Assembly (NCBI GenBank): GCA_019638275.1
Contig: JAHBUC010000018.1
Location: forward strand, 1-64,000
Source of the DNA: Cyclobacteriaceae bacterium
GTDB lineage: Bacteria; Bacteroidota; Bacteroidia; Cytophagales; Cyclobacteriaceae
DNA: 64,000 nt
Direction of reading: 5' to 3'
Below the pieces are notes generated by a model that saw nothing but the letters and a program-made list of their open reading frames with translations, was not told where the DNA came from and made no database searches. Within the stretch, counting starts at the first letter, position 1. The number at the start of each line of letters is the position of its first letter. The translations under genes and the position numbers were made by a program. Positions 17,068 to 26,900 of the stretch are shown here, in pieces.

Positions 17068-19056
17068 GTGAGCCCTGAAATCGCCTCCGTTAAGCAATAT
17101 TGTAATAGCCTGGTTAAGTATAGCCGAAGAAAGTCTATTGAGGTTACGATAGGCGATGTGCCCATGGGTGCAAATCACCCAATTCGCATACAGTCTATGA
17201 CCACCATAGACACCATGGATACAAAAGGTTCTGTGGAGCAAACCATTCGCATGGTTGAAGCCGGTTGTGAATATGTACGGATCACAGCGCCCAGTATTAA
17301 GGAAGCGCAGAATCTGGAAGATATCAAAAAAGAGCTGAGAAAGCGGGGGTATACAGTTCCCCTGATTGCCGATATTCATTTTACGCCCAATGCAGCCGAG
17401 TTGGCCGCGCGCATTGTTGAAAAGGTTCGGGTTAACCCGGGTAACTACGCAGATAGGAAGCGTTTTGAAACGATTGACTATACCGACAGTGCCTACCAGG
17501 AAGAATTGGAGCGCATACGTAAAAAGTTTACGCCCCTGGTAAACATTTGCAAGGAGTATGGCACAGCCATGCGTATCGGTACCAATCACGGCTCTTTGTC
17601 TGATAGGATCATGAGTCGCTATGGCGATACGCCTTTGGGTATGGTGGAGTCTGCACTTGAGTTTTTGCGCATCTGCGAAGATTTGCAGTACTACAACATT
17701 GTGCTTTCCATGAAGGCGAGTAACCCGCAGGTGATGGTGCAGGCTTATCGCTTATTGGTTCAAAAGCTGGATGAAGAGGGATTGAAACCTTACCCTTTAC
17801 ACCTTGGTGTAACCGAAGCGGGCGATGGCGAAGATGGAAGAATTAAATCTGCTGTGGGCATTGGTACTTTGCTGGAAGATGGTTTGGGCGATACCGTTCG
17901 TGTTTCATTGACTGAAGAACCTGAAGCAGAAGCACCTGTAGCAAAGATTATGGTTGACCGGTATGTTCACCGTTCAGGCCATTCCTCTATTCCGGAAGTT
18001 ACGGAATCACCAATCAATCCATTCGTTTACAACAGAAGGAAAACCCGTGAGGTCAGTAATTTTGGAGGCGGCCATCACGTGCCACGTGTCATTGCTGATT
18101 TGAGTGAAATACAAATCCGTGATTATAAAGATTTAAAATGTATCGGACACTTTTATCTTCCTGAGCCAGACAAGTGGCGCATGAACGATCAGGGTGCTGA
18201 TTATGTATACACCGGAGATCAACCCATTGAGTTCATGTTGCCGAATGGGTTGAAGGAAATCCGAAATTATGCAGCGTGGTTAGATTCAGAAGATCAGGTG
18301 AACAAACTGCCGTTGTTTACACCCGATGAATTGTTAACGGTAAAATCCCTTCATGCCGAAATTAATTTTGTTCGCTTCTCCATTCATCAATTGAATGAAT
18401 CACTCATTGCGTTGTTAAAAAATACACCGAAGCTTGTTGCTGTTGTGCACAGTGAAAATCAGCATGCGATGGCCGAGCTGAGAAGACTATTTTTTGAACT
18501 TGTTCAACACGGTATAGATGTGCCGGTAGTTATTCAGCGCACCTATTCACAAATGCTTGAGGATAACTTCCGGATTTTTGCCGCGACTGATGCCGGAGGA
18601 TTGTTCATTGATGGTTTTGGTGACGGCATCATGACAAGCATTACCGGTATCTCTGCAAAGGAGGAGCAACTTCGTTGGGCAGATATCTGCAATAAAACCT
18701 CGTTTGGAATTTTGCAGGCTACGCGCAACCGCATGTCGAAAACTGAATACATTTCTTGTCCTTCCTGTGGTCGCACGTTGTTTGATTTGCAGGAGACCAC
18801 AGCCATGATTCGCAAGCGCACGGATCATTTGAAGGGTGTGAAGATTGGTATTATGGGTTGTATTGTGAACGGCCCGGGCGAAATGGCGGATGCGGACTAT
18901 GGTTATGTAGGTTCAGGCCCCGGACGCATTACCTTATACCGTGGTAAGGAAGTGGTAAAACGAAATGTGCCATCTGCCCATGCGGTGGATGAATTGATTG
19001 GATTAATTAAGGAAGATGGAAACTGGTTTCAGCCTGAAACTGTTGAACATGACTGA
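17068..19056 (+). CDS. ispG: (E)-4-hydroxy-3-methylbut-2-enyl-diphosphate synthase, long form (IspG)
   Basis: A 662-residue [4Fe-4S] enzyme that converts methylerythritol cyclodiphosphate to HMBPP, the penultimate step of the MEP isoprenoid pathway. The N-terminal TIM-barrel contains IRIQSMTTIDTMD and VPLIADIHFTPNAA. The C-terminal cluster domain has CPSCGRTLFDL and GCIVNGPGEMADADYG. An insert of about 270 residues between them makes this the long, plant/Bacteroidota/Chlamydia type rather than the roughly 370-residue form. Translation begins at GTG 17068. Isoprenoids made here feed menaquinone and the heme O farnesyl group used by the respiratory block. Confidence 0.95.
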   Translation: MSPEIASVKQYCNSLVKYSRRKSIEVTIGDVPMGANHPIRIQSMTTIDTMDTKGSVEQTIRMVEAGCEYVRITAPSIKEAQNLEDIKKELRKRGYTVPLIADIHFTPNAAELAARIVEKVRVNPGNYADRKRFETIDYTDSAYQEELERIRKKFTPLVNICKEYGTAMRIGTNHGSLSDRIMSRYGDTPLGMVESALEFLRICEDLQYYNIVLSMKASNPQVMVQAYRLLVQKLDEEGLKPYPLHLGVTEAGDGEDGRIKSAVGIGTLLEDGLGDTVRVSLTEEPEAEAPVAKIMVDRYVHRSGHSSIPEVTESPINPFVYNRRKTREVSNFGGGHHVPRVIADLSEIQIRDYKDLKCIGHFYLPEPDKWRMNDQGADYVYTGDQPIEFMLPNGLKEIRNYAAWLDSEDQVNKLPLFTPDELLTVKSLHAEINFVRFSIHQLNESLIALLKNTPKLVAVVHSENQHAMAELRRLFFELVQHGIDVPVVIQRTYSQMLEDNFRIFAATDAGGLFIDGFGDGIMTSITGISAKEEQLRWADICNKTSFGILQATRNRMSKTEYISCPSCGRTLFDLQETTAMIRKRTDHLKGVKIGIMGCIVNGPGEMADADYGYVGSGPGRITLYRGKEVVKRNVPSAHAVDELIGLIKEDGNWFQPETVEHD

Positions 19057-19285
19057 GATGGATAAGACAAACGAGACCACCCCAAATACGTCCCGCAGGC
19101 AGGGCAATCGCCTGAAGGAGTTTTTTCAGATGAATGAGGTACTGGGATACTTCTTCCGGAAAAAGGATCCGTCACGCCCGAATAGCTTCAATATACGGGC
19201 CATGCATACCATCAATAAAATCTCCATTCTGATCTTCCTGGTATGTCTGTTGGTCATTCTTAAGCGTTATTTCTTTGGTTATTGA
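19049..19285 (+). CDS. Small single-helix membrane protein (DUF6728-like)
   Basis: A 78-residue protein with a charged N-terminus, a central NEVLGYFFRKKDPSRP stretch, then one transmembrane helix (about 53-72) and a short basic end. It resembles the small DUF6728 proteins of Bacteroidota (FFRKKDP followed by RAMHTINKISI). ATG 19049 overlaps the ispG stop by 8 nt; ATG 19058, just after the ispG stop, is an alternative. Function unknown, but its overlap with ispG implies co-expression. Confidence 0.6.
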   Translation: MTEMDKTNETTPNTSRRQGNRLKEFFQMNEVLGYFFRKKDPSRPNSFNIRAMHTINKISILIFLVCLLVILKRYFFGY

Positions 19286-19387
19286 GCAATTTGATAGAAC
19301 CCTTACATCAGGGGTAATAATCGAATAATTTGATAATCAGAAGGTTACATTTCAATCCGATTTCGGATTACTTCTGCTTAATTTCAC

Positions 19388-19395
19388 TATTTTTG
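19388..19395 (+). promoter_or_regulatory. Predicted -7 promoter element for the 19412 lipoprotein gene
   Basis: TATTTTTG is a perfect TAnnTTTG match ending 16 nt before ATG 19412. An upstream TTTC at 19361-19364 is a weak -33 candidate with slightly long spacing. A short dyad, AATCCGATTTCGGATT (19354-19369), overlaps that position. Confidence 0.5.
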
Positions 19396-19411
19396 TCAGA
19401 TTACCAGTATA

Positions 19412-20347
19412 ATGGCCAGGGCTTTTCTTGTCGTAGTTGGAGTTACCTTGCTTTTGAGTGCCTGCACGCAAAAGGTGATATGCCCTGCCTATCAGAGTGC
19501 CTTTATTTATGACAAAGAATCACTGCGTCAAAAATACAGTTACTTCAATGCCGACTCCACACCTAAGGTATTAACAGCCAGTAAGAACAAGTTTTTGGTG
19601 GCAGAAGCCACTACCTATAAAAAGAAGAATCGCAGCCTGCAGACCGTGGTAATGAAACCGGTTAACCCGGTGGTGCCCGATTCGATATTGATGGGTGATG
19701 ATGCGTTGGCTTCGGAGTTGGATCGGGCAGCCCGATCAATTATTGACAGTACCTACATTGTGGATACTCAGCCTGCTGATACAGTGGAGGCACAACCTAC
19801 CGAATACGTGATCACAAAAGACCGTGAGGTGCGTGTATTAAAACATACGTATCGCGACAGTGTCGTGTATGATTCTGTTAAAGGTCGTTATGATTTGTAT
19901 TACGTTGCCGGTGTTCCGGCCAAACCCCAATATCATGTAAAGGAAATCGGCTACAATGTTGAACAGGATAACTACATGTGGTATTTGCGCGATGTGCTTA
20001 TTCTTCCGGATGTTCGGTTAGCACAACAGATTGGTGCAGAAAAGGCTCGCGCAGCCGCAAAGAAGGAGAAGAAAGGATTTTTCAAGAATCTGTTTAAGAG
20101 GAAATCGAAATCGACTGAAGCGCAATCGCCACAGCAACTCAAATCGGCTGATATGGATGAGTATAACTTTGATGAATTCGATGATGTTCAACGCGATACA
20201 ACCGCTGCAGGAACAACTCCCGCTAAAAAGAAGAAGGGATTGAGTTTATTTAAGAAAAAGGATAAGACGGCAAAGAATAAAAAGACCACGACTCAACCTG
20301 AGGAAGAACCGGCTAAGAAAGAAGAGGAAGAGGATGATGGCTTCTAG
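19412..20347 (+). CDS. Lipoprotein of unknown function with Lys/Glu-rich tail
   Basis: A 311-residue lipoprotein: the signal ends in LLLSAC, giving lipidated Cys18. The next stretch, CPAYQSAFIYDKESLRQKY, is a phrase I associate with uncharacterised Cytophagales lipoproteins. The middle has repeated short beta-like segments, and from about residue 205 the chain becomes very rich in Lys, Glu and Ala (KKEKKGFFKNLFKRKSK, then KKKKGLSLFKKKDK), probably disordered. It stands alone between ispG and a convergent gene. I do not recognise a function. Confidence 0.75.
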   Translation: MARAFLVVVGVTLLLSACTQKVICPAYQSAFIYDKESLRQKYSYFNADSTPKVLTASKNKFLVAEATTYKKKNRSLQTVVMKPVNPVVPDSILMGDDALASELDRAARSIIDSTYIVDTQPADTVEAQPTEYVITKDREVRVLKHTYRDSVVYDSVKGRYDLYYVAGVPAKPQYHVKEIGYNVEQDNYMWYLRDVLILPDVRLAQQIGAEKARAAAKKEKKGFFKNLFKRKSKSTEAQSPQQLKSADMDEYNFDEFDDVQRDTTAAGTTPAKKKKGLSLFKKKDKTAKNKKTTTQPEEEPAKKEEEEDDGF

Positions 20348-20385
20348 TCAATTGAAAAGTAGCAATTGGTAATTGTCAAAGCAGA

Positions 20386-21081
20386 TTAATCAAACAAGGT
20401 CAGGTTGCCATGTTGATCGGCAGGTGGGGTGGGAATGATCAGAGAGGGCACATCGAGGTTAAGTTCATTGATGCGCGGTGAAACCGGATAAAGGGTAAGT
20501 TTATCGGATGGAAAGGGGATAAGTGTATTTAATATCGCTGATTCTGATGATGCCGGATTCAACCAGATAGCCTCCAACCTTTTATCCAGGATCATCGGCA
20601 TTCGTTCTGTAATTTTACTTACTGTATCGTTGGCTGTTACGGTAATGATTGTAAAGGTATGCACCATAGCGCCTCCTTCATCTTCAAACTCCTCCCATAA
20701 TCCGGCAAAAGAAAAAAGTTTTTCTGTTGATGTGAACCGATAGGGAATTGCTGTTTTCTTTCCGAGTTTTTTCCAGGCATAGAAGCCATCAGCCGGAATG
20801 ATACACCGGTATTTCATCAAGGCTTTTTTTAATACCGGTCGTTCTGAAATATTTTCTTGTCTGAGGTTTACGATACGCTCACTGAGCGATTTATTCTTGG
20901 CGAATTGCGGAGGTCGTCCCCAGTAGAATAGCGAGAGCCCCTGTGGATCTGTGCTGGTGATCACGGGCAACAGTTGGGTAGGTGCTGCGTTGTACCGGGG
21001 TTTATAAAACTCCGGCACATCAGCAGAAAATCGTTCGGCTATTTCTGCTGCGGTTGCTGTGAGGCTGTAGCGTTCAATCAT
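20386..21081 (-). CDS. SRAP (YedK/HMCES)-family protein lacking catalytic residues
   Basis: A 231-residue SRAP-fold protein. Family marks are RYNAAPTQLLPV, FYWGRPP, IIPADGFYAWKK and RMPMIL. In active SRAP proteins (E. coli YedK) Cys2 forms the covalent link to abasic sites, with Asn75, Glu105 and His160 assisting. Here residue 2 is Ile (MIERYS), the Glu of F-x-E-W is Ala102, and the His before x-R-P is Thr158; only the Asn (Asn72) remains. It is therefore probably not a DNA-crosslinking or self-processing enzyme, though the DNA-binding fold seems kept. Start ATG 21081 is certain enough to rule out a hidden Cys2 nearby. Confidence 0.8.
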   Translation of the reverse strand: MIERYSLTATAAEIAERFSADVPEFYKPRYNAAPTQLLPVITSTDPQGLSLFYWGRPPQFAKNKSLSERIVNLRQENISERPVLKKALMKYRCIIPADGFYAWKKLGKKTAIPYRFTSTEKLFSFAGLWEEFEDEGGAMVHTFTIITVTANDTVSKITERMPMILDKRLEAIWLNPASSESAILNTLIPFPSDKLTLYPVSPRINELNLDVPSLIIPTPPADQHGNLTLFD

Positions 21082-21158
21082 GGATAAGTAGAAACAGATG
21101 TTCCAAGTTAATACTTTTTGATCAGTTCTGTCACACGGAGTAGCTTGGTACGGAGTTC

Positions 21159-21186
21159 GTCATGCTTCGACTGGGCTCAGCATGAC
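21159..21186. repeat. Intergenic hairpin repeat of the GTCATGCT...AGCATGAC type
   Basis: A perfect 8-bp inverted repeat (21159-21166 and 21179-21186) encloses TCGACTGGGCTC. This short hairpin sequence is of a kind often scattered between genes in Bacteroidota. A related fragment (TCGAAGCACGACTT) follows at about 21218. It lies between the SRAP and YheT genes. Confidence 0.5.
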
Positions 21187-21241
21187 AATTAACCTCTATG
21201 CCAGTCTGAGTAAGTCGAAGCACGACTTCTGAACGGTTTGT

Positions 21242-22183
21242 TTACTTGTTAGATATAAACCTCAACGCACGTTCCTCCGACCAATAAATATTATTGCTAT
21301 TGAATCGCGCAAAGCCCACATGGCCGCCATGTTTCGGGGTTTCAATTTGAATGAAGTTATGTTGCCTGAATTGCTCTCCTGGAAAACATTCCGGACTCAA
21401 AAAGGGATCATTCATGGCATTGACCAACAATGTGGGAACGGAAATGCCGGGCATGTACCGTAATGCGCTGGATTGCTGGTAGTAGTCGATTGCATTTTTA
21501 AACCCATGCACCGGACCGGTGAAGTGGTCGTCAAATTCCATTAGCGTCTTTACCCGATCAATGCCTCTTGCATCCAGTTCTTTTATGAATTGGGCTTTTT
21601 CTAAAACTTTCTTCTTTAAGCTTTTCAAAAAGCGATTGGAATATACCCAGTTGCCGGGCTTGGAGATCTGGATGCAACTGTTGTGCAGATCAACCGGTAC
21701 GGAAAAGGCAACAGCCTTTTTAATCAGCGATGTGCGCGTGCGATTTTCGCCCAGGTATTTCAGTGTCAGGTTTCCACCCAAACTAAATCCCACCAGGTAA
21801 ATTTCCCGATACATTTGTTGGCTCAACGCATGTTCGACTACTGTATGTAAATCATCCGTTGCTCCACTGTGATAGAAACGTAATTGCCTGTTCATTTCTC
21901 CGCTGCAACCGCGGTAATTCCATGTTAGCACATCGAAATCATTGGCGAAGAAAATACGAGCCATTCCTTTTATATAGGCACGTTGCGTGTTGCCTTCCAA
22001 GCCATGTGAGATGATAACCAGTTTAGACGACCCTTGCTGTAACCAATCGAGATCAAGAAAATCTTCATCGGGGGTAGTAACCCGTTCGCGCGTGTAGGGC
22101 TGTAGCGTTACCTTCCTGACCAATGCCGGGTAAATGGTTTCAAGGTGTGGATTGAATAAGAGAAGAGGAGGGGAGTAGTTCAA
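21242..22183 (-). CDS. Alpha/beta-fold hydrolase, YheT family
   Basis: A 313-residue hydrolase. The N-terminal FNPHLETIYPALVRK phrase and the NYRGCSGE oxyanion region are typical of the YheT/EMB8/ABHD1-3 group. The nucleophile elbow is VGFSLGGN, and the catalytic His is in HGGHVGF near the C-terminus. The natural substrate of bacterial members is uncertain; lipid ester hydrolysis is likely. The start appears to be TTG at 22183, since no ATG lies early enough to include the conserved N-terminus. Confidence 0.87.
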   Translation of the reverse strand: MNYSPPLLLFNPHLETIYPALVRKVTLQPYTRERVTTPDEDFLDLDWLQQGSSKLVIISHGLEGNTQRAYIKGMARIFFANDFDVLTWNYRGCSGEMNRQLRFYHSGATDDLHTVVEHALSQQMYREIYLVGFSLGGNLTLKYLGENRTRTSLIKKAVAFSVPVDLHNSCIQISKPGNWVYSNRFLKSLKKKVLEKAQFIKELDARGIDRVKTLMEFDDHFTGPVHGFKNAIDYYQQSSALRYMPGISVPTLLVNAMNDPFLSPECFPGEQFRQHNFIQIETPKHGGHVGFARFNSNNIYWSEERALRFISNK

Positions 22184-22207
22184 TTTTGGATTGTGGATTA
22201 TAGATTG

Positions 22208-22416
22208 TTGATTTTAGAATTTGGATTTTTTGAATTGTGAAGATCTGTTTTAAGTCCTAAACCTTGTCATAAAAAAAGCATGGTTGATTTATTTTACCGC
22301 AAAGGCGCCATGACACGAAGTTTTCGCGATTTCTTTGCGCCTTTGGTCTGCGCGGTTTTGGGACATCAACCGGATACTCATAAAATCTAAAATCCGAAAT
22401 TATAATCTAAAATCAA
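22208..22416. repeat. Imperfect palindromic intergenic element
   Basis: Between the YheT and DinB-like genes, a left arm (TTGATTTTAGAATTTGG from 22208) and an inverted right arm (ending near 22416) flank a central dyad, CAAAGGCGC (22300-22308) with GCGCCTTTG (22337-22345). The right arm runs into the last codons of the DinB-like gene. No protein is encoded in the 200-nt gap. It resembles a small non-coding repeat element of Bacteroidota genomes; whether it is dispersed cannot be seen here. Confidence 0.45.
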
Positions 22417-22920
22417 CCTCAGGTGTGCCAGGTGATGCTCTCCATGCCACGCGTACAGGGCGATGAGCCTATCGAAGCGAATGTGCTTTTGGGTTTCCGG
22501 GTGAATGAACGATTTTTTTAAATCAGTTTCGGATAATGAGCGAAGCAATGCCACCCATTTCCTGTGCAGTACCTTGATCAGATCAACTGAAAGTTTTGGA
22601 TCTTCTTTTGTTTCTGGTGTTTCGGCCCAGGCTTTTTCATTGTACGCTTTTATGAGCGGAGTTTCTTCAGTGAGCATCCATTTGCAGCGGATGTACGCAT
22701 TCATATGGCTATCCGCAAGATGGTGAATAACCTGCCGGGCTGTCCACCCACCGGGGCGATAAGGCTTTTCGAGTTGTATTGGTGTTAGTGCATTAATGAC
22801 CGATTCCAGTTTTCCAGGAAGCGCTTGAATTGTGTCGATCAGCGATTCGATCTCTCCTGGTGTGTAACTTTCTTTTGGGGTAAATTTTCCAATGGGGTAT
22901 TGGAGGTTGATATCAGGCAT
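22387..22920 (-). CDS. DinB/YfiT-family metal-dependent protein (BstA-like)
   Basis: A 177-residue DinB-fold four-helix protein of the YfiT type. The metal ligands are visible: His66/His67 in VIHHLADSHMNAY and the HGEHHLAHL motif (His159, His162/163). Relatives include bacillithiol S-transferases and putative metal-dependent hydrolases. The opening (LQYPIGKF, then YTPGEIESLI) matches that group well. It overlaps the end of the upstream terC gene by 8 nt, so the two are transcribed together. Substrate unknown. Confidence 0.85.
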   Translation of the reverse strand: MPDINLQYPIGKFTPKESYTPGEIESLIDTIQALPGKLESVINALTPIQLEKPYRPGGWTARQVIHHLADSHMNAYIRCKWMLTEETPLIKAYNEKAWAETPETKEDPKLSVDLIKVLHRKWVALLRSLSETDLKKSFIHPETQKHIRFDRLIALYAWHGEHHLAHLRLILDYNFGF

Positions 22921-23734
22921 GGGTTTCTTTTATTTCTGCTTCTTGCTTCGCTTTTCGTTCCTCTCGCTCTTTCTCCCGTTTTCGTTTTTCCCGGTTTCGA
23001 ATGCGGATGTTCACCATTTCAATCAGTAGTGAAAAAGCAACCGCGAAATAGATGTATCCCTTTGGAATCTCGTAATGAAGACCTTCCAGGAAAAGCATGA
23101 AGCCAATCAGAATCAAGAATCCGAGTGCCAGCACTTCCATGGAGGGGTGCTTGTTGATGAATTCACTGATCTTGCCGGCAAATACCATCATGATACCAAT
23201 GGAGATAATGACAGCGATAATCATCAACAGAACCTGTTTGGTAAGCCCGACCGCTGTCAGAATCGAATCGAATGAGAAGATAATATCGATCAGGATAATC
23301 TGAAGAATGATGCCCGAAACGTTCACCTTGGGTTTTATGGCCGGGTTTACTTCATCTTCCTCCCCTTCAATTTCGTGGTTGATCTCGCGGGTACTTTTGG
23401 CGATGAGAAAAAGTCCGCCAAAACCAAGGATCAGGTCGCGGCCGCTGAAACCGTGTTCAATGTCCACAAACCGATGTAAGAATTCGGGCAAAACATCACC
23501 CACGGTAAAGAGCGGTTCCACAAAACCGATAACCCAGGTAATACCGAGCAGCAGCACCACCCGTACCCCCATAGCCAGCATGAGGCCCATATTCCGCGTT
23601 TTTGCACGTATTTCTACCGGTAACCGGTTGGAAATGATGGAGATGAAGATAATGTTGTCGATCCCCAGGATGATTTCAAAGAAGGTAAGGGTTATCAGTG
23701 CCAGCCAGGTTTCGGCATGTAAGAAAATTTCCAT
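22913..23734 (-). CDS. TerC family integral membrane protein
   Basis: A 273-residue protein with about seven helices and the TerC signature parts: an acidic FFEIILGIDNIIF in helix one and IDIIFSFDSI in the middle, where Asp residues lie in the membrane. The C-terminus is a highly charged Lys/Glu/Arg tail (RKREKEREERKAKQE). TerC proteins have been linked to tellurite resistance and, in relatives such as Alx/MntP-like exporters, to manganese export. It starts the two-gene terC-dinB unit. Confidence 0.9.
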   Translation of the reverse strand: MEIFLHAETWLALITLTFFEIILGIDNIIFISIISNRLPVEIRAKTRNMGLMLAMGVRVVLLLGITWVIGFVEPLFTVGDVLPEFLHRFVDIEHGFSGRDLILGFGGLFLIAKSTREINHEIEGEEDEVNPAIKPKVNVSGIILQIILIDIIFSFDSILTAVGLTKQVLLMIIAVIISIGIMMVFAGKISEFINKHPSMEVLALGFLILIGFMLFLEGLHYEIPKGYIYFAVAFSLLIEMVNIRIRNREKRKREKEREERKAKQEAEIKETHA

Positions 23735-23845
23735 TCAAGCGGTTTTTGGAGCGTTAAAAATAGGGGAAGTAGGGTACTCCTGCAATGGGCGAACAGTGTT
23801 TTAACCGGATAATGTTAATTGTAAATACCTGATAACCACGAGAAT

Positions 23846-23878
23846 TTACAAATCCGGAATTTGATTCCGGATTTGTAA
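23846..23878. terminator. Hairpin downstream of the T9SS adhesin-like gene
   Basis: A perfect 15-bp stem (23846-23860 with 23864-23878) closes a TTG loop, 25 nt past the stop of the large minus-strand gene. The T-run on either side is weak, so it may act as a terminator or as a 3'-end RNA stabiliser. It ends the putative six-gene transcript. Confidence 0.6.
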
Positions 23879-23903
23879 GGTTTTCATGGTATTTGTTTCG
23901 CGG

Positions 23904-26900
23904 TTACTTCTCATGCACTACCATCACCTTTTTGCGTACTACCCCCTGGCCGGTGTTTAATTGAATAATGTATAGCCCGGCAGCCAGGTCGGAAGTATCA
24001 ATGGTTTTCTGCTGCTCACCGGTTTTAAAGGCATTGGTATGTACCGTTCGGCCATGGGCATCCATCAGGTTCAGGGCAATAGGCGTAAGCGTTCTTTCCG
24101 GCAGCACCACATTAACCTCGCGGTTGGCGGGGTTGGGGTAGATGGATATATTATCGAAGAAGGTGGGGTCTTCGATGGAGGTAATGATACTGGGATCGGG
24201 AACATGACTGATGTCTGGATTAAGAAGTTCTGCCGCCTGGTAAACTTCTTTGGTCACTTCATCCTGGATGAATGCTACAATGGCAATTTGATTACGACTG
24301 TAGTTCGGGCTTTCAGGTTTCCAGGTGTAGGATTCCGTTACCGAGGTATTTAGTGGAACAGTCAGCGGGCGACCAGCTGCGTTGGGTATCATTTTTCGTA
24401 CTACAAAATAGTTGTCTGTTTCAACTTCGCGTTCAATAATAACAGCATGTAAAACGGGTTTGGTGCCTGCCGGTATTTCGCTGGTTGGGGTGGCTGGAGT
24501 AATAGAAACCTCAAATTGTAATTCTTCCGAAATAGTTTGAGGTAGTGTTGTGATGTTAATTTCTACAGGCGAGGGCGCCAATGATCGTAGTCCTCTGTAG
24601 AGGCCATTCCACGAACCGGTAAAGTTTCCATTTGAATACCCATCAATGTAAGCACGGGGAACTAACCCCGTACTGTTGGTGATTCCGTAATAGGCAGCGC
24701 GCGCGCTTGGGTCTGCGGTATTCTCCAAAAAGATATTGTCTGCACCGGGGAAGCCGATGTGGTATTGAAGTTTCGTTCCTTCGGTTGCAGGGATGTTTGT
24801 GAAAGTGTTATTGTTTGGTCCGAAGGATTCTTGCGTGAAGTTTTCGAGAAGGAGATTGCGGTTTCTCGACTCAATTATGAAATTGTTAAATGCAAATCCT
24901 TCATACAGAGATTTATCGCCTGAGGTACTACTTGCAAATGCAATACGAAACCGCGTATTAGTTCTGTTTGTGATAACATCTAAAGCATGGCGACCTGTTT
25001 GAATTGAAGTAGTTGTTAATGAGTCAGACCAACCGACCGAACTTGAGCCAATATTACCCAATAAGAATCCAGTTGTGTTAAACCAATTAAGTCCGGTGCC
25101 TAAATTGCCAAGTGGAAACCACGTAATGCCACCATTTTCCGAGTATTCAAGTACAGCACCATCAAGTCCTGCTGGTGTTTTGTATATGTAGTCCATAGAA
25201 AGTGTTGGCCTTTGAATACCCGTAAATGTAATGCAAGGGCTATTGATGAATGAGCGTTCATTGAGTCTGTAGGTTGAATCTGCATTAGTTACCCAAACAT
25301 TATCTGTAAATTGAGACAATCTCGGTGTGGTGGGCGCGCTGAATTCCCAGGTAGAATTTCCTGTTATATCTTCAAGTTCCCAGAAGCCTTTACCATTGTC
25401 TTCGTTAGTCATTCGGTATGAAGACGTAGCGTTAATACTCTTTAGAATTCTAATCGGTTTTGTTTTGGTGCTATTACAACCTATCGGAGAAAAGGCGGTA
25501 ACACTTACATCATAAACACCAGGACCATTAGTGAATTCATGGAATGGTGCTTGAATGGTACCTCCTTCAGGAGCAGGCCCATCTTTGTCTGCTCTGGTAA
25601 TCAACGGAGAACCATCGCCAAAGTCCCACTCAAATTCTTCGACAGCGACATTGTTTACGAGCGCATAAAATTGAGTCAAATTACCTTCACAGATGAGTTC
25701 GGCCGAAAAATCAGGTGTCGGATTCAGACCGATAGTTGCAGTGAATGCTGATTGATTTACGCATCCCCTGTTTGTAGTAACCAGTAGTTTTATCTGATAG
25801 CTGAAATTTCCTTTTCCGGCACCATAGTTATAAGTGAATTGATTATCGTTAGAGATTGTTGCAATAGTGCCATCACCCAAATCCCATTCATATTGACTGT
25901 ATGCATTACCTAAATCTGTTGGACCTATAAGAGTAAAGTCTTGACCATCACAAATAAAGGGAACGGAAAAAGTTGCATTTGGTGCAGGTTTAATTTCAAT
26001 GCTTGCAGGTATTGCATCTCCTTCACATCCCTTGTTTACCTGAGAAACATAAAATGTTTGAATAGTTGGTGTCAACCCTGTAAGATCAGGCGGTGTAAAT
26101 GTGAAGTTTACATCATCAAGGAGTTCAACTGTAGTTGGGTTAGCTACAGGATCACGATCGTACCATTTAGCATTGGTAACACCGTTACTTGGATTTGGTC
26201 TCGCAATGATTACTAATGGAGGAGCAGTAGTGCCAGCAAGAACCTGGCAATATTCAGCATCGCTTACAATTGGAGTATTTGGTTTTCTGACCCAATTAAA
26301 AACTCTATTCACAGAACTTGGGCAACCATTATCATCATTATAGAGCATGGTTAAATTAAGTGTCCTTTCAAAGACTCCAGGCTGAAACAATGAATTATCA
26401 TTGGGGTCAAAATTGCGATTGTTAGGCCCACTTAACGCATCTGAGTGTGCCGGAGGTGAAATGGAGAAGTTTGTAATTGTATAATTATCTTTAGAGGAAG
26501 ATAAAGGTATTGCTGGTCCATCGGAACAGATGTTTTGATTTTCAACGATACCAATTATTTCGGGCGGTTCATTGTTATCCTTTACTTCAAAAAATGCCCA
26601 GCTTTGAAGAACTTCATTTCCGGCAGCATCTTTACCAAAAACATCTAGATAGTAATACCCAAAGCCCCAACCATTTCTTACATGGTCAAGATTTAATGTG
26701 TAGAACCGCGGTAAATTAATTGGTACCCCTGTTTGAATATCATTTTCCGGAACTACTTCTCTTGAAGTTAGTGTTAATGGGTATGTGGCTCCGGGTGGGA
26801 GACCAACTGCTGATGGTGTCCCTAAATTTGGTGATGCTAAGGGTAAATCGTAATAACAATTGCTGCCAAAGCATGCGAAGAATCTTATTCTGGTAAATTG

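Noticed and set aside
23304..23804. Plus-strand ORF of 165 codons opposite terC
   Set aside because: It is antisense to a clear TerC gene and has Ser/Arg/Ile-rich noise sequence without a domain.
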